Shown one piece after another: positions 7,111 to 15,643 of a DNA stretch of 64,000 nucleotides. The notes under the pieces were generated by a model that was not told where the DNA came from, did no database searches, and was given only the letters and a program-made list of their open reading frames with translations. A program made the translations under genes and the position numbers. Each line of letters starts with the position of its first letter. Positions within the stretch are counted from its first letter, which is position 1. This DNA comes from Amycolatopsis sp. EV170708-02-1 (GTDB lineage Bacteria; Actinomycetota; Actinomycetes; Mycobacteriales; Pseudonocardiaceae). The stretch covers positions 4,650,001 through 4,714,000 of the forward strand of contig NZ_CP092497.1 of assembly GCF_022479115.1 (NCBI RefSeq). The letters run 5' to 3'.

Positions 7111-8943
7111 ATGGGGCTCAAGACCTTGACCGCCACCGTCGTGGCGACACTGCTGTTCACCGCCGCGCCCGCCGTCGCGTCATCCGGGCTCGTCCTGCGT
7201 GACGGCGTCAGCGCGCCGGTGTTCTCCTACGAGAAGGCCATCCGGGAGACCGCCTGGGTGGAGACCGGCCAGGACCTCGACCGCGACGGGCAGACCGACC
7301 GCGTCGCCGCCGACATCATCCGCCCGGCGGAACCGGCCGCCCGCGGGCAGCGCGTTCCGGTGATCATGGACGTCAGCCCGTACTTCGAGAAGGTCGGGCG
7401 CGGCAACGAGCGCCAGCCGAAGACGTACCTCCCCGACGGCACGCCGTCGCAGTTCCCGCTCTTCTACGACAACTACTTCGTCCCGCGCGGGTACGCGGTC
7501 GTGCTGGTCGACGTCGGGGGCACCAACCGCTCGTCCGGGTGCTTCGACGACGTCGCGTCCGGCAACGGCGTCGTGAACTGGCTCAACGGGCGCGCGCGGG
7601 CCTTCCGCACGCCGTTCGGGCCCGAGCGGGTCCGCGCGGGCTGGGCGAACGGGTCGGTCGGCGCGATCGGGAAGTCGCAGGACGGCGCGACGGCGATCGG
7701 GATGGCGGCGTCCGGGATCGAGGGACTGAAGACCATCGTGCCGATCGCGGGGGTCAGCTCGTACTACGAGGTGCACAACTCCCACGGCGCCTACTTCGGC
7801 TGGGCCGGCGGTCCTGGGTTCTACAACGAGCGCGCCGAGAAGCTGTGCCGCCCGTTCGAAGAGGACAACGCGCGGCGCGCGGGGACGGACGGGAACTTCA
7901 ACGAATACTGGCGCGGGCTCGACTACGTCGCGAAGACCGGCAAGGTGCGCGCCAGCGTTTTCGCGTCCATGGGCTTCCACGATCTCAACGTCAACCCGAT
8001 CCAGTTCGGACCCTGGTGGGAGGCGCTGAACGCCTACGGTGTGCCGCGCAAGGCGTGGCTGCACCAGGCGGCGCACGTCGATCCGTTCGACCTCGACCGG
8101 TCGCTGTTCGTGCGGACGCTGCACCGCTGGTTCGACCGCTGGCTGCTCGGCGTCCGCAACGGCGTCGAGACCGAACCCGCGATCCGGATCGAGCACACGC
8201 CGGACCGCTGGACCGACGAACGCCGGTGGCCGCCTGTCACGGCGACACGCGTTTTGTGGCCATCGGAGGCGGGCGGGCTGGGGAATCGCCCGTCGCCGGG
8301 CACGGCTTCGGTGACCGACGATCCGGCGCGCGGCGCGTCGCAGTGGGTGGAGAACCCGTCGCAGCCCAGCCCGGATCGGGTCGTCTTCGCCGGTGAACCC
8401 GTGCGGGCGGACACGCGCGTGGCCGGGACCGCCACCGTGACGGTGACCGCCCGTTCGGACAAGCCGGGCGCGCGGCTCGGCGCGGTGCTGGTCGACTACG
8501 GGCCCGCGACCGTGCGGAACACGAAGTTCCCCGCGCTCGGCACGAAGGACCTGACGACCCGCTCCTGCTGGGGCGCGGGTACCGCCGCGGACACCGGCTG
8601 CTTCCTCGACACCGTCGCCGATTTGACCACTGTGGACAAACGGATCGTCGCGACCGGCTGGGCGGATCTCGGCCACCACCGGTCACTGTGGCGGGGTGAA
8701 CCGCTCGTGCCCGGCAAGGCGTACACGATGACGTTCCGGCTGAGCAGCCTCGACCACGTCGTCCCGGCGGGGCACCGGCTGGCGCTCGTCCTGGGCGGGA
8801 CCGACGGGGACATGTTCGACCCGGCGCTGCCCGCGCTCGGTTCCAGGGTGACGTTCGAGCTGGGCGGGACTTCGCTTTCGGTGCCGGTCGCCGGTCGCGT
8901 TCAGTCCTCCGAACGCGAGTGGGGAGGGGCGTCGTCTGGCTAA
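7111..8943 (+). CDS. secreted CocE/X-Pro dipeptidyl-peptidase-like serine hydrolase (S15)
   Basis: 610 residues from ATG at 7111. A signal peptide runs to about residue 24 (TLLFTAAPAVASS). The alpha/beta-hydrolase core has nucleophile Ser189 (GAIGKSQDG), Asp291 (GFHDLNV) and His322 (AHVDP), followed by the C-terminal jelly-roll domain seen in X-Pro dipeptidyl-peptidases and CocE esterases (about 400-600). Open reading frame continues upstream of 7111 but lies antisense to real genes, so the signal-peptide start is preferred. Substrate is probably a proline-containing peptide; an esterase role cannot be excluded. Confidence 0.9.
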   Translation: MGLKTLTATVVATLLFTAAPAVASSGLVLRDGVSAPVFSYEKAIRETAWVETGQDLDRDGQTDRVAADIIRPAEPAARGQRVPVIMDVSPYFEKVGRGNERQPKTYLPDGTPSQFPLFYDNYFVPRGYAVVLVDVGGTNRSSGCFDDVASGNGVVNWLNGRARAFRTPFGPERVRAGWANGSVGAIGKSQDGATAIGMAASGIEGLKTIVPIAGVSSYYEVHNSHGAYFGWAGGPGFYNERAEKLCRPFEEDNARRAGTDGNFNEYWRGLDYVAKTGKVRASVFASMGFHDLNVNPIQFGPWWEALNAYGVPRKAWLHQAAHVDPFDLDRSLFVRTLHRWFDRWLLGVRNGVETEPAIRIEHTPDRWTDERRWPPVTATRVLWPSEAGGLGNRPSPGTASVTDDPARGASQWVENPSQPSPDRVVFAGEPVRADTRVAGTATVTVTARSDKPGARLGAVLVDYGPATVRNTKFPALGTKDLTTRSCWGAGTAADTGCFLDTVADLTTVDKRIVATGWADLGHHRSLWRGEPLVPGKAYTMTFRLSSLDHVVPAGHRLALVLGGTDGDMFDPALPALGSRVTFELGGTSLSVPVAGRVQSSEREWGGASSG

Positions 8944-8953
8944 GGTCGGAATC

Positions 8954-9610
8954 ATGAGCCTGCCCGACTTCTGGCTGCGCCGGCCGCCCATCCCGACGTC
9001 GGCCGCCTTGCGCGAGCGGTTCGACGCGATGCTGGACGAAGCGCTCGCGGCCGGCCCCGACCGGCCCGTCGACTATCACGTCGACGCCCCGAAATGGCAG
9101 CTCCTGTGCCATGTCGCCGACCGCGCTGACTTCGTCCTGCACGGCTCGGGGAACCCGGGTATCACCGAATTCGTCCCGCGCCGTCCGCCGGACATCACGG
9201 ACTTCGGAAGCCGGCTCGCGGTGTTCGCGGCGGCCGACGGGATCTGGCCGATGTTCTACGCGATCCTCGACCGCGACAGCGCCCCGGTGTCGATGTGCAA
9301 CGCCTGCGTGCGAGCGGGTGGCGAGGCCCGTTACCACTTCTCGATCAGCGCGCCCGCCCTCGCCCGGCGGCCATGGCGGGCGGGCACGGTGTATCTGCTG
9401 CCTTCCGCCACGTTCGAGCGGGAGCCGGCGGACGGGGAGATCCGATCGACCCAGACCGCCAGCCCGGTAGCGGTCCGGCCGGTCGCCAAGCTCACCGTCC
9501 GGCCGGACGACTTCCCTTTTCTCGACGACGTCCACGGCCATCGGGACGCGGAGCTGCTCGCCAGGGCGGCCGCCGCCCCGGACGGCTTCCCCTGGCACGA
9601 ACCCCGGTGA
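8954..9610 (+). CDS. conserved hypothetical protein
   Basis: 218 residues, no recognised domain. It has no signal peptide or membrane segment. It contains HVADRADFVLHGSGNPGITEFVPRR-type and WPMFYAILDRDSAPVSMCN stretches that look conserved and globular. It starts 10 bases after the peptidase stop and ends 10 bases before the SRPBCC gene, whose Shine-Dalgarno overlaps this stop, so it is likely co-transcribed with the SRPBCC and TetR genes. Function not assigned. Confidence 0.7.
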   Translation: MSLPDFWLRRPPIPTSAALRERFDAMLDEALAAGPDRPVDYHVDAPKWQLLCHVADRADFVLHGSGNPGITEFVPRRPPDITDFGSRLAVFAAADGIWPMFYAILDRDSAPVSMCNACVRAGGEARYHFSISAPALARRPWRAGTVYLLPSATFEREPADGEIRSTQTASPVAVRPVAKLTVRPDDFPFLDDVHGHRDAELLARAAAAPDGFPWHEPR

Positions 9611-9620
9611 AGGAGAACGC

Positions 9621-10058
9621 ATGGCGAAGATCCAGCGCATTTCCGTCCACGGCCACACGAGCGCGAGCCCCGATGCCGTCTACGCCCTCCTCGTGGACCG
9701 CGAGCATTGGCCCGACTGGTCGCCCATGGGCGCGTTCCGCCTGCTGGACAAGGGGGACGACAACGGTCTCGGCGCCGTCGGCGTCTTCAGCACCAACGGC
9801 GTCAACAGCTGCGAAGAGGTCATCGCGCTCGAACCCGGCAAACGCTTCGGCTACTCCCTGAAGAAGGGGCTCCCGGTGCGGGACTACCGCGCCTACGTCG
9901 ATCTCACCCCCGAGCGGAACGGCACCGCGATCCACTGGCATTCCACGTTCACCGCCAAGATCCCGGGCACCGGCTGGTTCTATCGCCGCTTCCTCGGCCA
10001 CTTCATCGGGCGCATGGTCGAGAGCCTCGTGGCGCGCGCCTCGCGCGGCGCACCATAA
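9621..10058 (+). CDS. SRPBCC (START/polyketide-cyclase-like) family protein
   Basis: 145 residues. The pattern is typical of the SRPBCC ligand-binding fold: a first strand, ASPDAVYALLVDREHWPDWSPMG, then GVFSTNG, ERNGTAIHWHSTF and a long C-terminal helix (YRRFLGHFIGRMVESLVARAS). AAGGAG lies 5 bases before ATG and overlaps the preceding stop. These proteins bind hydrophobic ligands or act as cyclases or aromatases; the ligand is unknown. A TetR gene follows 9 bases downstream and may control it. Confidence 0.85.
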   Translation: MAKIQRISVHGHTSASPDAVYALLVDREHWPDWSPMGAFRLLDKGDDNGLGAVGVFSTNGVNSCEEVIALEPGKRFGYSLKKGLPVRDYRAYVDLTPERNGTAIHWHSTFTAKIPGTGWFYRRFLGHFIGRMVESLVARASRGAP

Positions 10059-10067
10059 AGTAGGCGC

Positions 10068-10691
10068 ATGGCAGCCCCACGACGCACGCAGGAGGAACGC
10101 AGCGCCGCGATGCGCGTCAGGCTGCTCGACGCCACGATCGACTGTCTCGTCGAGTACGGCTACGCGGGCACGACGACCACCCGCGTCGCGGATCGCGCGG
10201 GGGTGACCCGCGGCGCCCAGGTGCACCACTTCCCGACCAAGACCGACCTCGTCACCTCCGCGATCCGGCATCTCGCGGCCAAGCGCACCGAGGTCGCGAT
10301 GGCGGAGATCGACCGGCTCAAGGCCTCGGCCGACCCGGTCGGCGACGCGTTGCAGCTGCTGTGGGAGATGCACCAGGGGCCGGTCTTCTCGGCGACCGTC
10401 GAGCTGTGGGTGGCGTCGCGGACCGACGCGGAACTGCGTGCCCAGATGGCGGTGGTCGAGCCGATCGCGACGAGCAGCCTGGTCGAGTTCGGCAAGGCCC
10501 TGCTGCCGGACCATTCGGCGCATCCGGAGTTCCTGCACGCGGTGTACACGGCGATGGACGTCGTCCGCGGCATCCTCATCGCCAGCTGGGCGACCCGAGA
10601 CCAGACCGAACTGGAGGCGCGCTGGGAGCGTGGCCGCCGTCACCTGATCCTGCTGTTCGAGGCGTTGATGCAGCCCGCTCCCTCTCGCTGA
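10068..10691 (+). CDS. TetR-family transcriptional regulator
   Basis: 207 residues. N-terminal TetR helix-turn-helix: LLDATIDCLVEYGYAGTTTTRVADRAGVTRGAQVHHFPTKTDLV (about 20-62). The helical ligand-binding domain follows. It sits 9 bases after the SRPBCC gene in the same direction and 35 bases before an HxlR gene, so it probably regulates this small group. No operator is obvious immediately upstream because the genes are almost contiguous. Confidence 0.92.
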   Translation: MAAPRRTQEERSAAMRVRLLDATIDCLVEYGYAGTTTTRVADRAGVTRGAQVHHFPTKTDLVTSAIRHLAAKRTEVAMAEIDRLKASADPVGDALQLLWEMHQGPVFSATVELWVASRTDAELRAQMAVVEPIATSSLVEFGKALLPDHSAHPEFLHAVYTAMDVVRGILIASWATRDQTELEARWERGRRHLILLFEALMQPAPSR

Positions 10692-10698
10692 GCGTGTT

Positions 10699-10715
10699 AC
10701 TCTCCCCGGGAGAGT
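10699..10715. promoter_or_regulatory. 8-bp inverted repeat in front of HxlR gene
   Basis: Arms actctccc and gggagagt are separated by one base, between the TetR stop (10691) and the HxlR GTG start (10727). A GAGGAGG ribosome binding site overlaps its right end. The position suits an operator bound by the HxlR protein or the TetR protein. Confidence 0.45.
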
Positions 10716-10726
10716 GAGGAGGTCAC

Positions 10727-11089
10727 GTGCTCGGAAACCCGTACGACCCCGACTGCCCGACCCGCGCGCTGCTCGACCGCATCGGCGACCAGTGGACCGT
10801 GCTGATCGTCGGCGTGCTCGGCGACGGCCCGCTCCGGTTCACCGAGATCGGCAAACGCGTGCGCGGCATCTCGCAGAAGGTCCTCACCCAGACTCTGCGC
10901 AGCCTCGTCCGGGACGGGATCCTGACGCGCACCGCGTACCCGGAGATCCCTCCGCACGTGGAGTACGAGCTGACCGCGCTCGGCCGCAACCTCGCCGAAC
11001 CGCTGGAGATGCTCGACAAATGGGCTCGCGTCCACATGGGCGAGGTGCTCGACGCGCGTAAGAACTACGACGGTCAGCTCACCGCCTGA
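10727..11089 (+). CDS. HxlR-family winged-helix transcriptional regulator
   Basis: 120 residues from GTG with GAGGAGG upstream. The HxlR signature is clear: CPTRALLDRIGDQWTVLIVGVLGDGPLRFTEIGKRVRGISQKVLTQTLRSLVRDGILTRTAYPEIPPHVEYELTALG. The single cysteine at position 10 (DPDCPTR) is in the place of the redox or aldehyde-sensing cysteine seen in some HxlR proteins. The gene converges with the TetR gene at 11074, overlapping it by 16 bases. Targets unknown. Confidence 0.93.
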   Translation: MLGNPYDPDCPTRALLDRIGDQWTVLIVGVLGDGPLRFTEIGKRVRGISQKVLTQTLRSLVRDGILTRTAYPEIPPHVEYELTALGRNLAEPLEMLDKWARVHMGEVLDARKNYDGQLTA

Positions 11090-11691
11090 CCGAACAGCCG
11101 GTCGAGGTGATAGTCCACTGTGGACAGCGCCTCGTCCGGCGTGCGGTGCTTCATCACGATGTTGGTGCCCTGTGAATCGGCGAGCGCCCAGAGGATCGCG
11201 GACTCGTGCATCGGATCGGCCGACTTGTCGACATCGCCCGCCTCCTGGCCCTGGCGGATCAGGATCGCGAACAGCTCGAACAGCTGGGGGACGCCGTCGG
11301 TGAACGCGGCCGCGAAGGACGGGTCGGAGATCGCGCGGATGAAGAACGCGACGCCCATCAGCCAGTCGCCGCGGCGGCGCTCGTCGAGCGGCAGGATCTC
11401 GACCATGATCGCGCGGAGGATGGCCTTGGGCGTCGACGGCAGTTCGCCGGCCTCCAGCTGGGCCTTGATGCGCTCCTCGTACACCTGTGAGCGGCGTTCG
11501 ACGGCGAACAGCAGCATCTCGTCCTTGGTCTTGAAGTAGTGCTGCACCAAGCCCATCGACATGCCCGCTTCGGCGGCGACGTGCCGGAGGCTGACTCCTT
11601 CGAGGCCCCGCGTGGCCGTCAGCCGCGTCAGCGCCTCGGCGATCTCCGCGCGCCGCGCGCCGTGATCCACCTGTTTCGGCACCTTCACCAT
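11074..11691 (-). CDS. TetR-family transcriptional regulator
   Basis: 205 residues from ATG at 11691. The helix-turn-helix is EIAEALTRLTATRGLEGVSLRHVAAEAGMSMGLVQHYFKTKDEML (about 15-60), followed by a C-terminal domain of the BetI-like type. It is transcribed away from the PH-domain operon. The 84-base gap between the two genes holds two GCGATCGC-centred palindromes, which are the probable binding sites for this repressor. A longer frame upstream runs through the neighbouring gene and is not credible. Confidence 0.93.
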   Translation of the reverse strand: MVKVPKQVDHGARRAEIAEALTRLTATRGLEGVSLRHVAAEAGMSMGLVQHYFKTKDEMLLFAVERRSQVYEERIKAQLEAGELPSTPKAILRAIMVEILPLDERRRGDWLMGVAFFIRAISDPSFAAAFTDGVPQLFELFAILIRQGQEAGDVDKSADPMHESAILWALADSQGTNIVMKHRTPDEALSTVDYHLDRLFGQAVS

Positions 11692-11705
11692 CCGTTCCGC
11701 CGTTT

Positions 11706-11723
11706 GCAATGCGATCGCATTGC
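11706..11723. promoter_or_regulatory. TetR operator 1, perfect 18-bp palindrome
   Basis: Sequence gcaatgcgatcgcattgc, fully self-complementary, 15 bases upstream of the TetR start codon. The same core atgcgatcgcat recurs in the second site 38 bp away (centre to centre). This is the typical layout for a TetR repressor controlling itself and its divergent neighbour. Confidence 0.75.
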
Positions 11724-11741
11724 CACTACGGTCGCAGGTTA

Positions 11742-11763
11742 TTACGATGCGATCGCATTGTAA
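11742..11763. promoter_or_regulatory. TetR operator 2, 22-bp near-perfect palindrome
   Basis: The core atgcgatcgcat (11747-11758) is shared with operator 1. The outer bases ttac...gtaa also pair, with a single mismatched pair at 11746/11759. It ends 12 bases before the GTG of the PH-domain operon and so would block that promoter or its early transcription. Confidence 0.72.
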
Positions 11764-11775
11764 ACGATCGTCGGG

Positions 11776-12288
11776 GTGAACTCGGTGGAAGCCGAACGGG
11801 GGAAGGTGCGGCTGAGGCCGCCGCGGAACGCGCTGGATCAGCGGGTCGTGGGCTGGTGGCGGCTGCAGGGAACGCTTTTCTGGGGTGCGCCGGTGCTGGT
11901 GCTGGTGGTGCTCGGGCTGCTGATCGCGCCCGCGCGGTCCTGGCTGCTGACGCCGGCGGTGGTGTTCGCGGTGGCGGGTCTGATCTGGGTGATCGCGATG
12001 CCGCTGTGGTGGTTCAAGGTGCATCGCTGGGAGGTCACGGAGACGGCGGTGTACGCGCGCTCCGGGTTCTTCTGGCAGGAGTGGCGCGTCGCGCCGATGT
12101 CGCGGATCCAGACCGTGGACACCCTGCGCGGGCCGCTGCAGCAGGTGTTCAAGCTCGCGACCGTCACGGTGACCACGGCGTCGGCGCGGGGCGCGGTCAA
12201 GATCCGCGGGCTCGACCACGAACTGGCCGCGAGCCTGGCGGAGCAGCTCACCGAAACGACGCAGGCGACGCCAGGGGACGCGACATGA
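11776..12288 (+). CDS. PH-domain membrane protein (YdbS-like)
   Basis: 170 residues from GTG at 11776. Two membrane segments (about 33-52 and 57-77) precede a bacterial PH domain (bPH2) with HRWEVTETAVYARSGFFWQEWRVAPMSRIQTVDTLRGPLQQVFKLATVTVTTASARGAVKI. This is the arrangement of YdbS proteins encoded next to YdbT in Bacillus, where they affect resistance to antimicrobial peptides. The stop overlaps the next gene's start by ATGA. Role here is inferred from family and pairing only. Confidence 0.85.
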   Translation: MNSVEAERGKVRLRPPRNALDQRVVGWWRLQGTLFWGAPVLVLVVLGLLIAPARSWLLTPAVVFAVAGLIWVIAMPLWWFKVHRWEVTETAVYARSGFFWQEWRVAPMSRIQTVDTLRGPLQQVFKLATVTVTTASARGAVKIRGLDHELAASLAEQLTETTQATPGDAT

Positions 12289-13790
12289 CCTCGGGTGAGT
12301 TCGAGGGCTGGAACACACTCGACAAGCGGACGCTCGCGGTCACCGCGGTGATGATGACCGGTGCGGCCGTCGGTGCCGCGATCCCGACCACGGCGGCGAT
12401 CGTGGGCGGAGGCGCGAGGTTCTGGGTCGCGCTCGCCTGGGTCGTGGCCGGCGGGCTGGTCCTCGTCGCCGGCGGCGTGCTGGCGGACCTCTTCTACTGG
12501 AAGGGGGTCCGCTACCGCGTCACGCCGGAACGCTTGGAGACGGCGTTCACCCTGGTCTTCCGCTCACGGAAATCCCTGCAGCGCGAGCGGATCCGCAACG
12601 TCGACCTGACGGCGAACCCGCTGCACCGGCTGTTCGGCGTCGCGGTGGTGACCATCGGCACCGGCTCGCACGAGTCGGGCGGGCAGGGCCGGATCAAACT
12701 CAACCCCGTCTCGCGTGCCGAAGCCGAGCGGCTGCGCGCGGAACTGCTGCGCCGCGCGGAGATCACGGAGACCGACGAGGACGCCCCGCTCGCCGAACTC
12801 GACCGGAGCTGGATCCGCTACGCGCCGATGTCGTTCTTGACCCCGGCGCTGGGCCTCGCGGCGGGTGGTGGCCTCATGCAGGTCTCCGAATGGGCGGGCC
12901 TGCGGAAGGGCCTGATCGACTGGGTGATCGGCCTGTTCCGCGGTATCCCGCTGGTGGTGGCGATCCTGATCCTGCTGGCGATCGCGATGGTCGTCGGCCT
13001 GATCGGCGCGCTGGGCCTGTGGGTCGAGATGTGGTGGAACTACCGGCTCGACCGCGAACCCGGCGGCACGCTGCGGGTGCGCCGGGGCCTGTTCACCACG
13101 CGCTCGATCTCGATCGAGGAACGCCGGATGCGCGGGGTCGACCTCGTCGAGCCGCTCGGGAACCGGATCTCCGGCGCGGCACGCGTCGACGCGATCGCCA
13201 CCGGTATGCGCCAAAGCGACGACAAGGACAAGACCGACTACCACACGCTTCTGCCGGCCGCGCCGGTCGCGACGGCCAACCGGATCGCCGCGGCGGTGCT
13301 GCGCGAACCGGTCTCGCCGGCCGAAGCGGTCCGGCTCACCGGGCATCCGCGAGCCGCGCGGGGACGGCTGCTGCGCTGGTGGATCGGCTCGGTGGTGGTC
13401 TTGCTGGCCATCTTCGCGCTCCTCGGCTTCCTGCTGACCGGCGTCCTGCTGGTGATCGGCGCCGCGCTCGGCGTGGTGCTGCTGCCCGCGTCGGTGCTGC
13501 TGGCGCTGGACGCCTATCGCAACCTCGGGCACGGGATCACCGGGCGGTACCTGGTCGGGCGGCACGGGACCGTGCGGCGGAGCACGTTCGCCCTGGACCG
13601 CGACGGCGTGATCGGCTGGACGGTGAAGCAGTCGATCTTCCAGCGGCGCAAGGGTTTGCTGACCGTCGTGGCGACCACGGCCGCCGGTGCCGGGGCGTAT
13701 TCGGTGTACGACGCGGGGGAGGAGCAGGGGCTGCTGTTCGCGGAGGAGTCCGTGCCAGAGCTGCTGACGCCGTTTCTGGAACGGGCCTGA
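12285..13790 (+). CDS. PH-domain membrane protein with repeated modules (YdbT-like)
   Basis: 501 residues from ATG at 12285. Pairs of membrane helices alternate with PH-like domains: YRVTPERLETAFTLVFRSRKSLQRERIRNVDLTANPLHRLFGVAVVTIGTG (about 75-130), a second unit after helices near 190-250 (GTLRVRRGLFTTRSISIEERRMRGVDLVEP), and a third near the C-terminus (YLVGRHGTVRRSTFALDRDGVIGWTVKQSIFQRRKGLLTVVATTAAG). Together with the preceding gene it forms a YdbS/YdbT-type pair. It is the last chromosomal gene before attL, ending 2 bases before the left attB arm. Confidence 0.88.
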   Translation: MTSGEFEGWNTLDKRTLAVTAVMMTGAAVGAAIPTTAAIVGGGARFWVALAWVVAGGLVLVAGGVLADLFYWKGVRYRVTPERLETAFTLVFRSRKSLQRERIRNVDLTANPLHRLFGVAVVTIGTGSHESGGQGRIKLNPVSRAEAERLRAELLRRAEITETDEDAPLAELDRSWIRYAPMSFLTPALGLAAGGGLMQVSEWAGLRKGLIDWVIGLFRGIPLVVAILILLAIAMVVGLIGALGLWVEMWWNYRLDREPGGTLRVRRGLFTTRSISIEERRMRGVDLVEPLGNRISGAARVDAIATGMRQSDDKDKTDYHTLLPAAPVATANRIAAAVLREPVSPAEAVRLTGHPRAARGRLLRWWIGSVVVLLAIFALLGFLLTGVLLVIGAALGVVLLPASVLLALDAYRNLGHGITGRYLVGRHGTVRRSTFALDRDGVIGWTVKQSIFQRRKGLLTVVATTAAGAGAYSVYDAGEEQGLLFAEESVPELLTPFLERA

Positions 13791-13792
13791 CC

Positions 13793-13841
13793 CTCGTGAG
13801 TGGCAAGGACGGTTCTAGCCAACCCTCTCTTGTCGACCTAC
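13793..13841. other. attL of the integrated element
   Basis: The left half is the 22-bp chromosomal arm (13793-13814, ctcgtgagtggcaaggacgg plus tt). The crossover dinucleotide CT is at 13815-13816 inside the TCTA shared with attR, and the right half is the element arm ending in acctac (13836-13841). The same 22-bp arm recurs in reverse complement at attR, so the empty site would be a perfect 22-2-22 palindrome. The integrase gene starts 9 bases further on. Confidence 0.88.
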
Positions 13842-13850
13842 GGTTGATCT

Positions 13851-15401
13851 ATGGCGATCAATCATCAGGTTAGTGCAGGTCAGGGTGGTCGGCAGCCGGT
13901 ATTGGACTCGTACGCGCGACTGTCCCGCAACCAAGCGGGCAAGCTGGAGAAGTGCGAAACCCAGCACGCCGACAACCGTGAGGTGATCGAACGGTTGGGC
14001 GGCGTGCTGGGCGAGGAGATTTCCGACCCGAAGCTCTCGGCGTGGAACCCGAGGGTTCGTCGTCCGGGGTGGGAACGGATCATGAAGCGAGTTGCGGCGC
14101 GGGCGTGTGACGGGGTGGTGTTGTGGAACACCGACAGGGGGTGGCGTCGCTCGCCCGACCTGGAGGACATGTTCAAGGTGATCGAGGGGTTCGACTCGTT
14201 CACTGTGGCGTCGTCACATGGGCGATATGACCTCTCGGACTACAACGATCGCTATCAGCTGCGGCAGGAGGTCGCCCACAACCAGCGCAACTCCGATGAG
14301 GCATCTCAGAGGATCTCGCGCCGGTTCGAGACGCTGCGCAAACGGGGCGTTCCGCATCACCAGGGCAGAACGTTTGGGTTCCCCGGGCTGGACCGGACGG
14401 TGTCGAAGGACAACGCACTGGACGAGAACGGCAAAGACACCCGTAAGCAGGTTCCGGCGGAACTGGTGGAACGGGAACGCGCAGCGCTACGGTCCGGCAC
14501 TGATGCCTTGCTCGCGGAAGTGACACTGATCGCGCTGCACGACGAGTGGAAGGCCGCCGGGCTGCGCACGGTCACGGGAAAGGTGTTCTCGCCTGTGCAG
14601 ATCAGGGAGGTACTGCTGAGGCCTCGCAATGCCGGGTTGATCGAGCACGACGGCGAGGTCGTAGGGCACATGCCCGGTGAGCCGATCATTGACCCGATCA
14701 GGTTCGAGCGGTTGCGCGCGATGTTTGCTGGACGCACGCGAGGCAAGCAGGCGGGGCACAGCTATGTCGGCTCGGGGATCGCGACATGTTCCCTATGCCG
14801 GAAGTCGCTGTCCGGCCGTCCGCATGTTGGGGAGTACAAGGATGGGCAACGGCGACGACAGTACGCGTGCACGAAAGCGCGTGGCGGGTGTGGCAAGGTC
14901 GCAGCCGACATGCGGATGCTTGATCGCGAGATTCGCGGCATCGTGATCGCTCGCTTGTCGGACAAGAGCCATGCAGCGGCGATTAAGGCAGCACGGGCCC
15001 GAATCTCCGATCGGCTCAAGCAGGTGCAAGAAGCACTCACCAAATGCAACGCTCGACTTGAGGCGATCGCTGCGAAGTTCGGGGCCGACAAGATGACCGA
15101 AGCGGCGTACGACAAGGCCAACGAACCGGCCATGAAAGAACTTGCGCGACTGGAAGCCGAGCGCGACGAACTGACCGGAGGAAATCCAGAAGGACCCACA
15201 GAACCCTTGACCCGCCAAGAAGCCGCCGAGAAGTGGGATGGCGCCGAAGTCTCCGAGAAACGCGCCTTACTGCTAGACGCGCTCGGTGCCGACGCCCTCA
15301 TAGTAGACCCATCTACTAAAGCCGGGTTTCGCACTTTCGATAAAGATCGAGTTCGCGTCGAGTTGCGCAACCATGTGAGCAACCGAAGCAAGACGAACTG
15401 A
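13851..15401 (+). CDS. int: large serine integrase
   Basis: 516 residues. The resolvase domain has nucleophile Ser25 (YARLS) and the WNTDRGWRRSPDLEDM arginine region (about 92-107). A recombinase domain (about 165-295) follows, then a zinc ribbon with Cys313, Cys316, Cys340 and Cys347, and a coiled coil (about 365-435, LKQVQEALTKCNARLEAIAAKFGA) typical of the integrase synapsis motif. It catalyses attP x attB recombination without host factors and, with a directionality factor, excision. The gene sits 9 bases from attL, the normal place for such integrases. Confidence 0.95.
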   Translation: MAINHQVSAGQGGRQPVLDSYARLSRNQAGKLEKCETQHADNREVIERLGGVLGEEISDPKLSAWNPRVRRPGWERIMKRVAARACDGVVLWNTDRGWRRSPDLEDMFKVIEGFDSFTVASSHGRYDLSDYNDRYQLRQEVAHNQRNSDEASQRISRRFETLRKRGVPHHQGRTFGFPGLDRTVSKDNALDENGKDTRKQVPAELVERERAALRSGTDALLAEVTLIALHDEWKAAGLRTVTGKVFSPVQIREVLLRPRNAGLIEHDGEVVGHMPGEPIIDPIRFERLRAMFAGRTRGKQAGHSYVGSGIATCSLCRKSLSGRPHVGEYKDGQRRRQYACTKARGGCGKVAADMRMLDREIRGIVIARLSDKSHAAAIKAARARISDRLKQVQEALTKCNARLEAIAAKFGADKMTEAAYDKANEPAMKELARLEAERDELTGGNPEGPTEPLTRQEAAEKWDGAEVSEKRALLLDALGADALIVDPSTKAGFRTFDKDRVRVELRNHVSNRSKTN

Positions 15402-15454
15402 CCAGGCAGCATTCATGCCAGAGCCTGCAAAGACTAAGGCTTATGCTGCCTGGC
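15402..15454 (+). terminator. inverted repeat after integrase stop
   Basis: Arms ccaggcagcat (15402-15412) and atgctgcctgg (15444-15454) start directly after the TGA of the integrase. The loop is long (31 bases) and there is no T run, so termination activity is only presumed. The rest of 15455-15643 shows no supported gene. Confidence 0.45.
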
Positions 15455-15643
15455 CAGGCTATTACTTGTCTTCCGACGATGCGTTTGCGCTGCTTGCACC
15501 ACTCGGAGTCTTCGGGCCAACAGTTGGCTCTTTTGAGCCTCCTGACGAAGGATTACGCCCACGCTCCTCCGTGTTGGAACGCGGATGTCCACCACCCGTA
15601 ACGGACCGCTGAGGACGTCCTGTCCGCTGATCGTCACTCACTA

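Noticed and set aside
11700..11765. GCGATCGC octamers as a HIP1-like genome repeat
   Set aside because: Both copies sit exactly in a TetR intergenic region inside longer palindromes, which fits operators better.
15415..15612. 65-codon plus-strand frame after the integrase
   Set aside because: It starts inside the integrase terminator-like repeat, has no ribosome binding site and no recognisable sequence.
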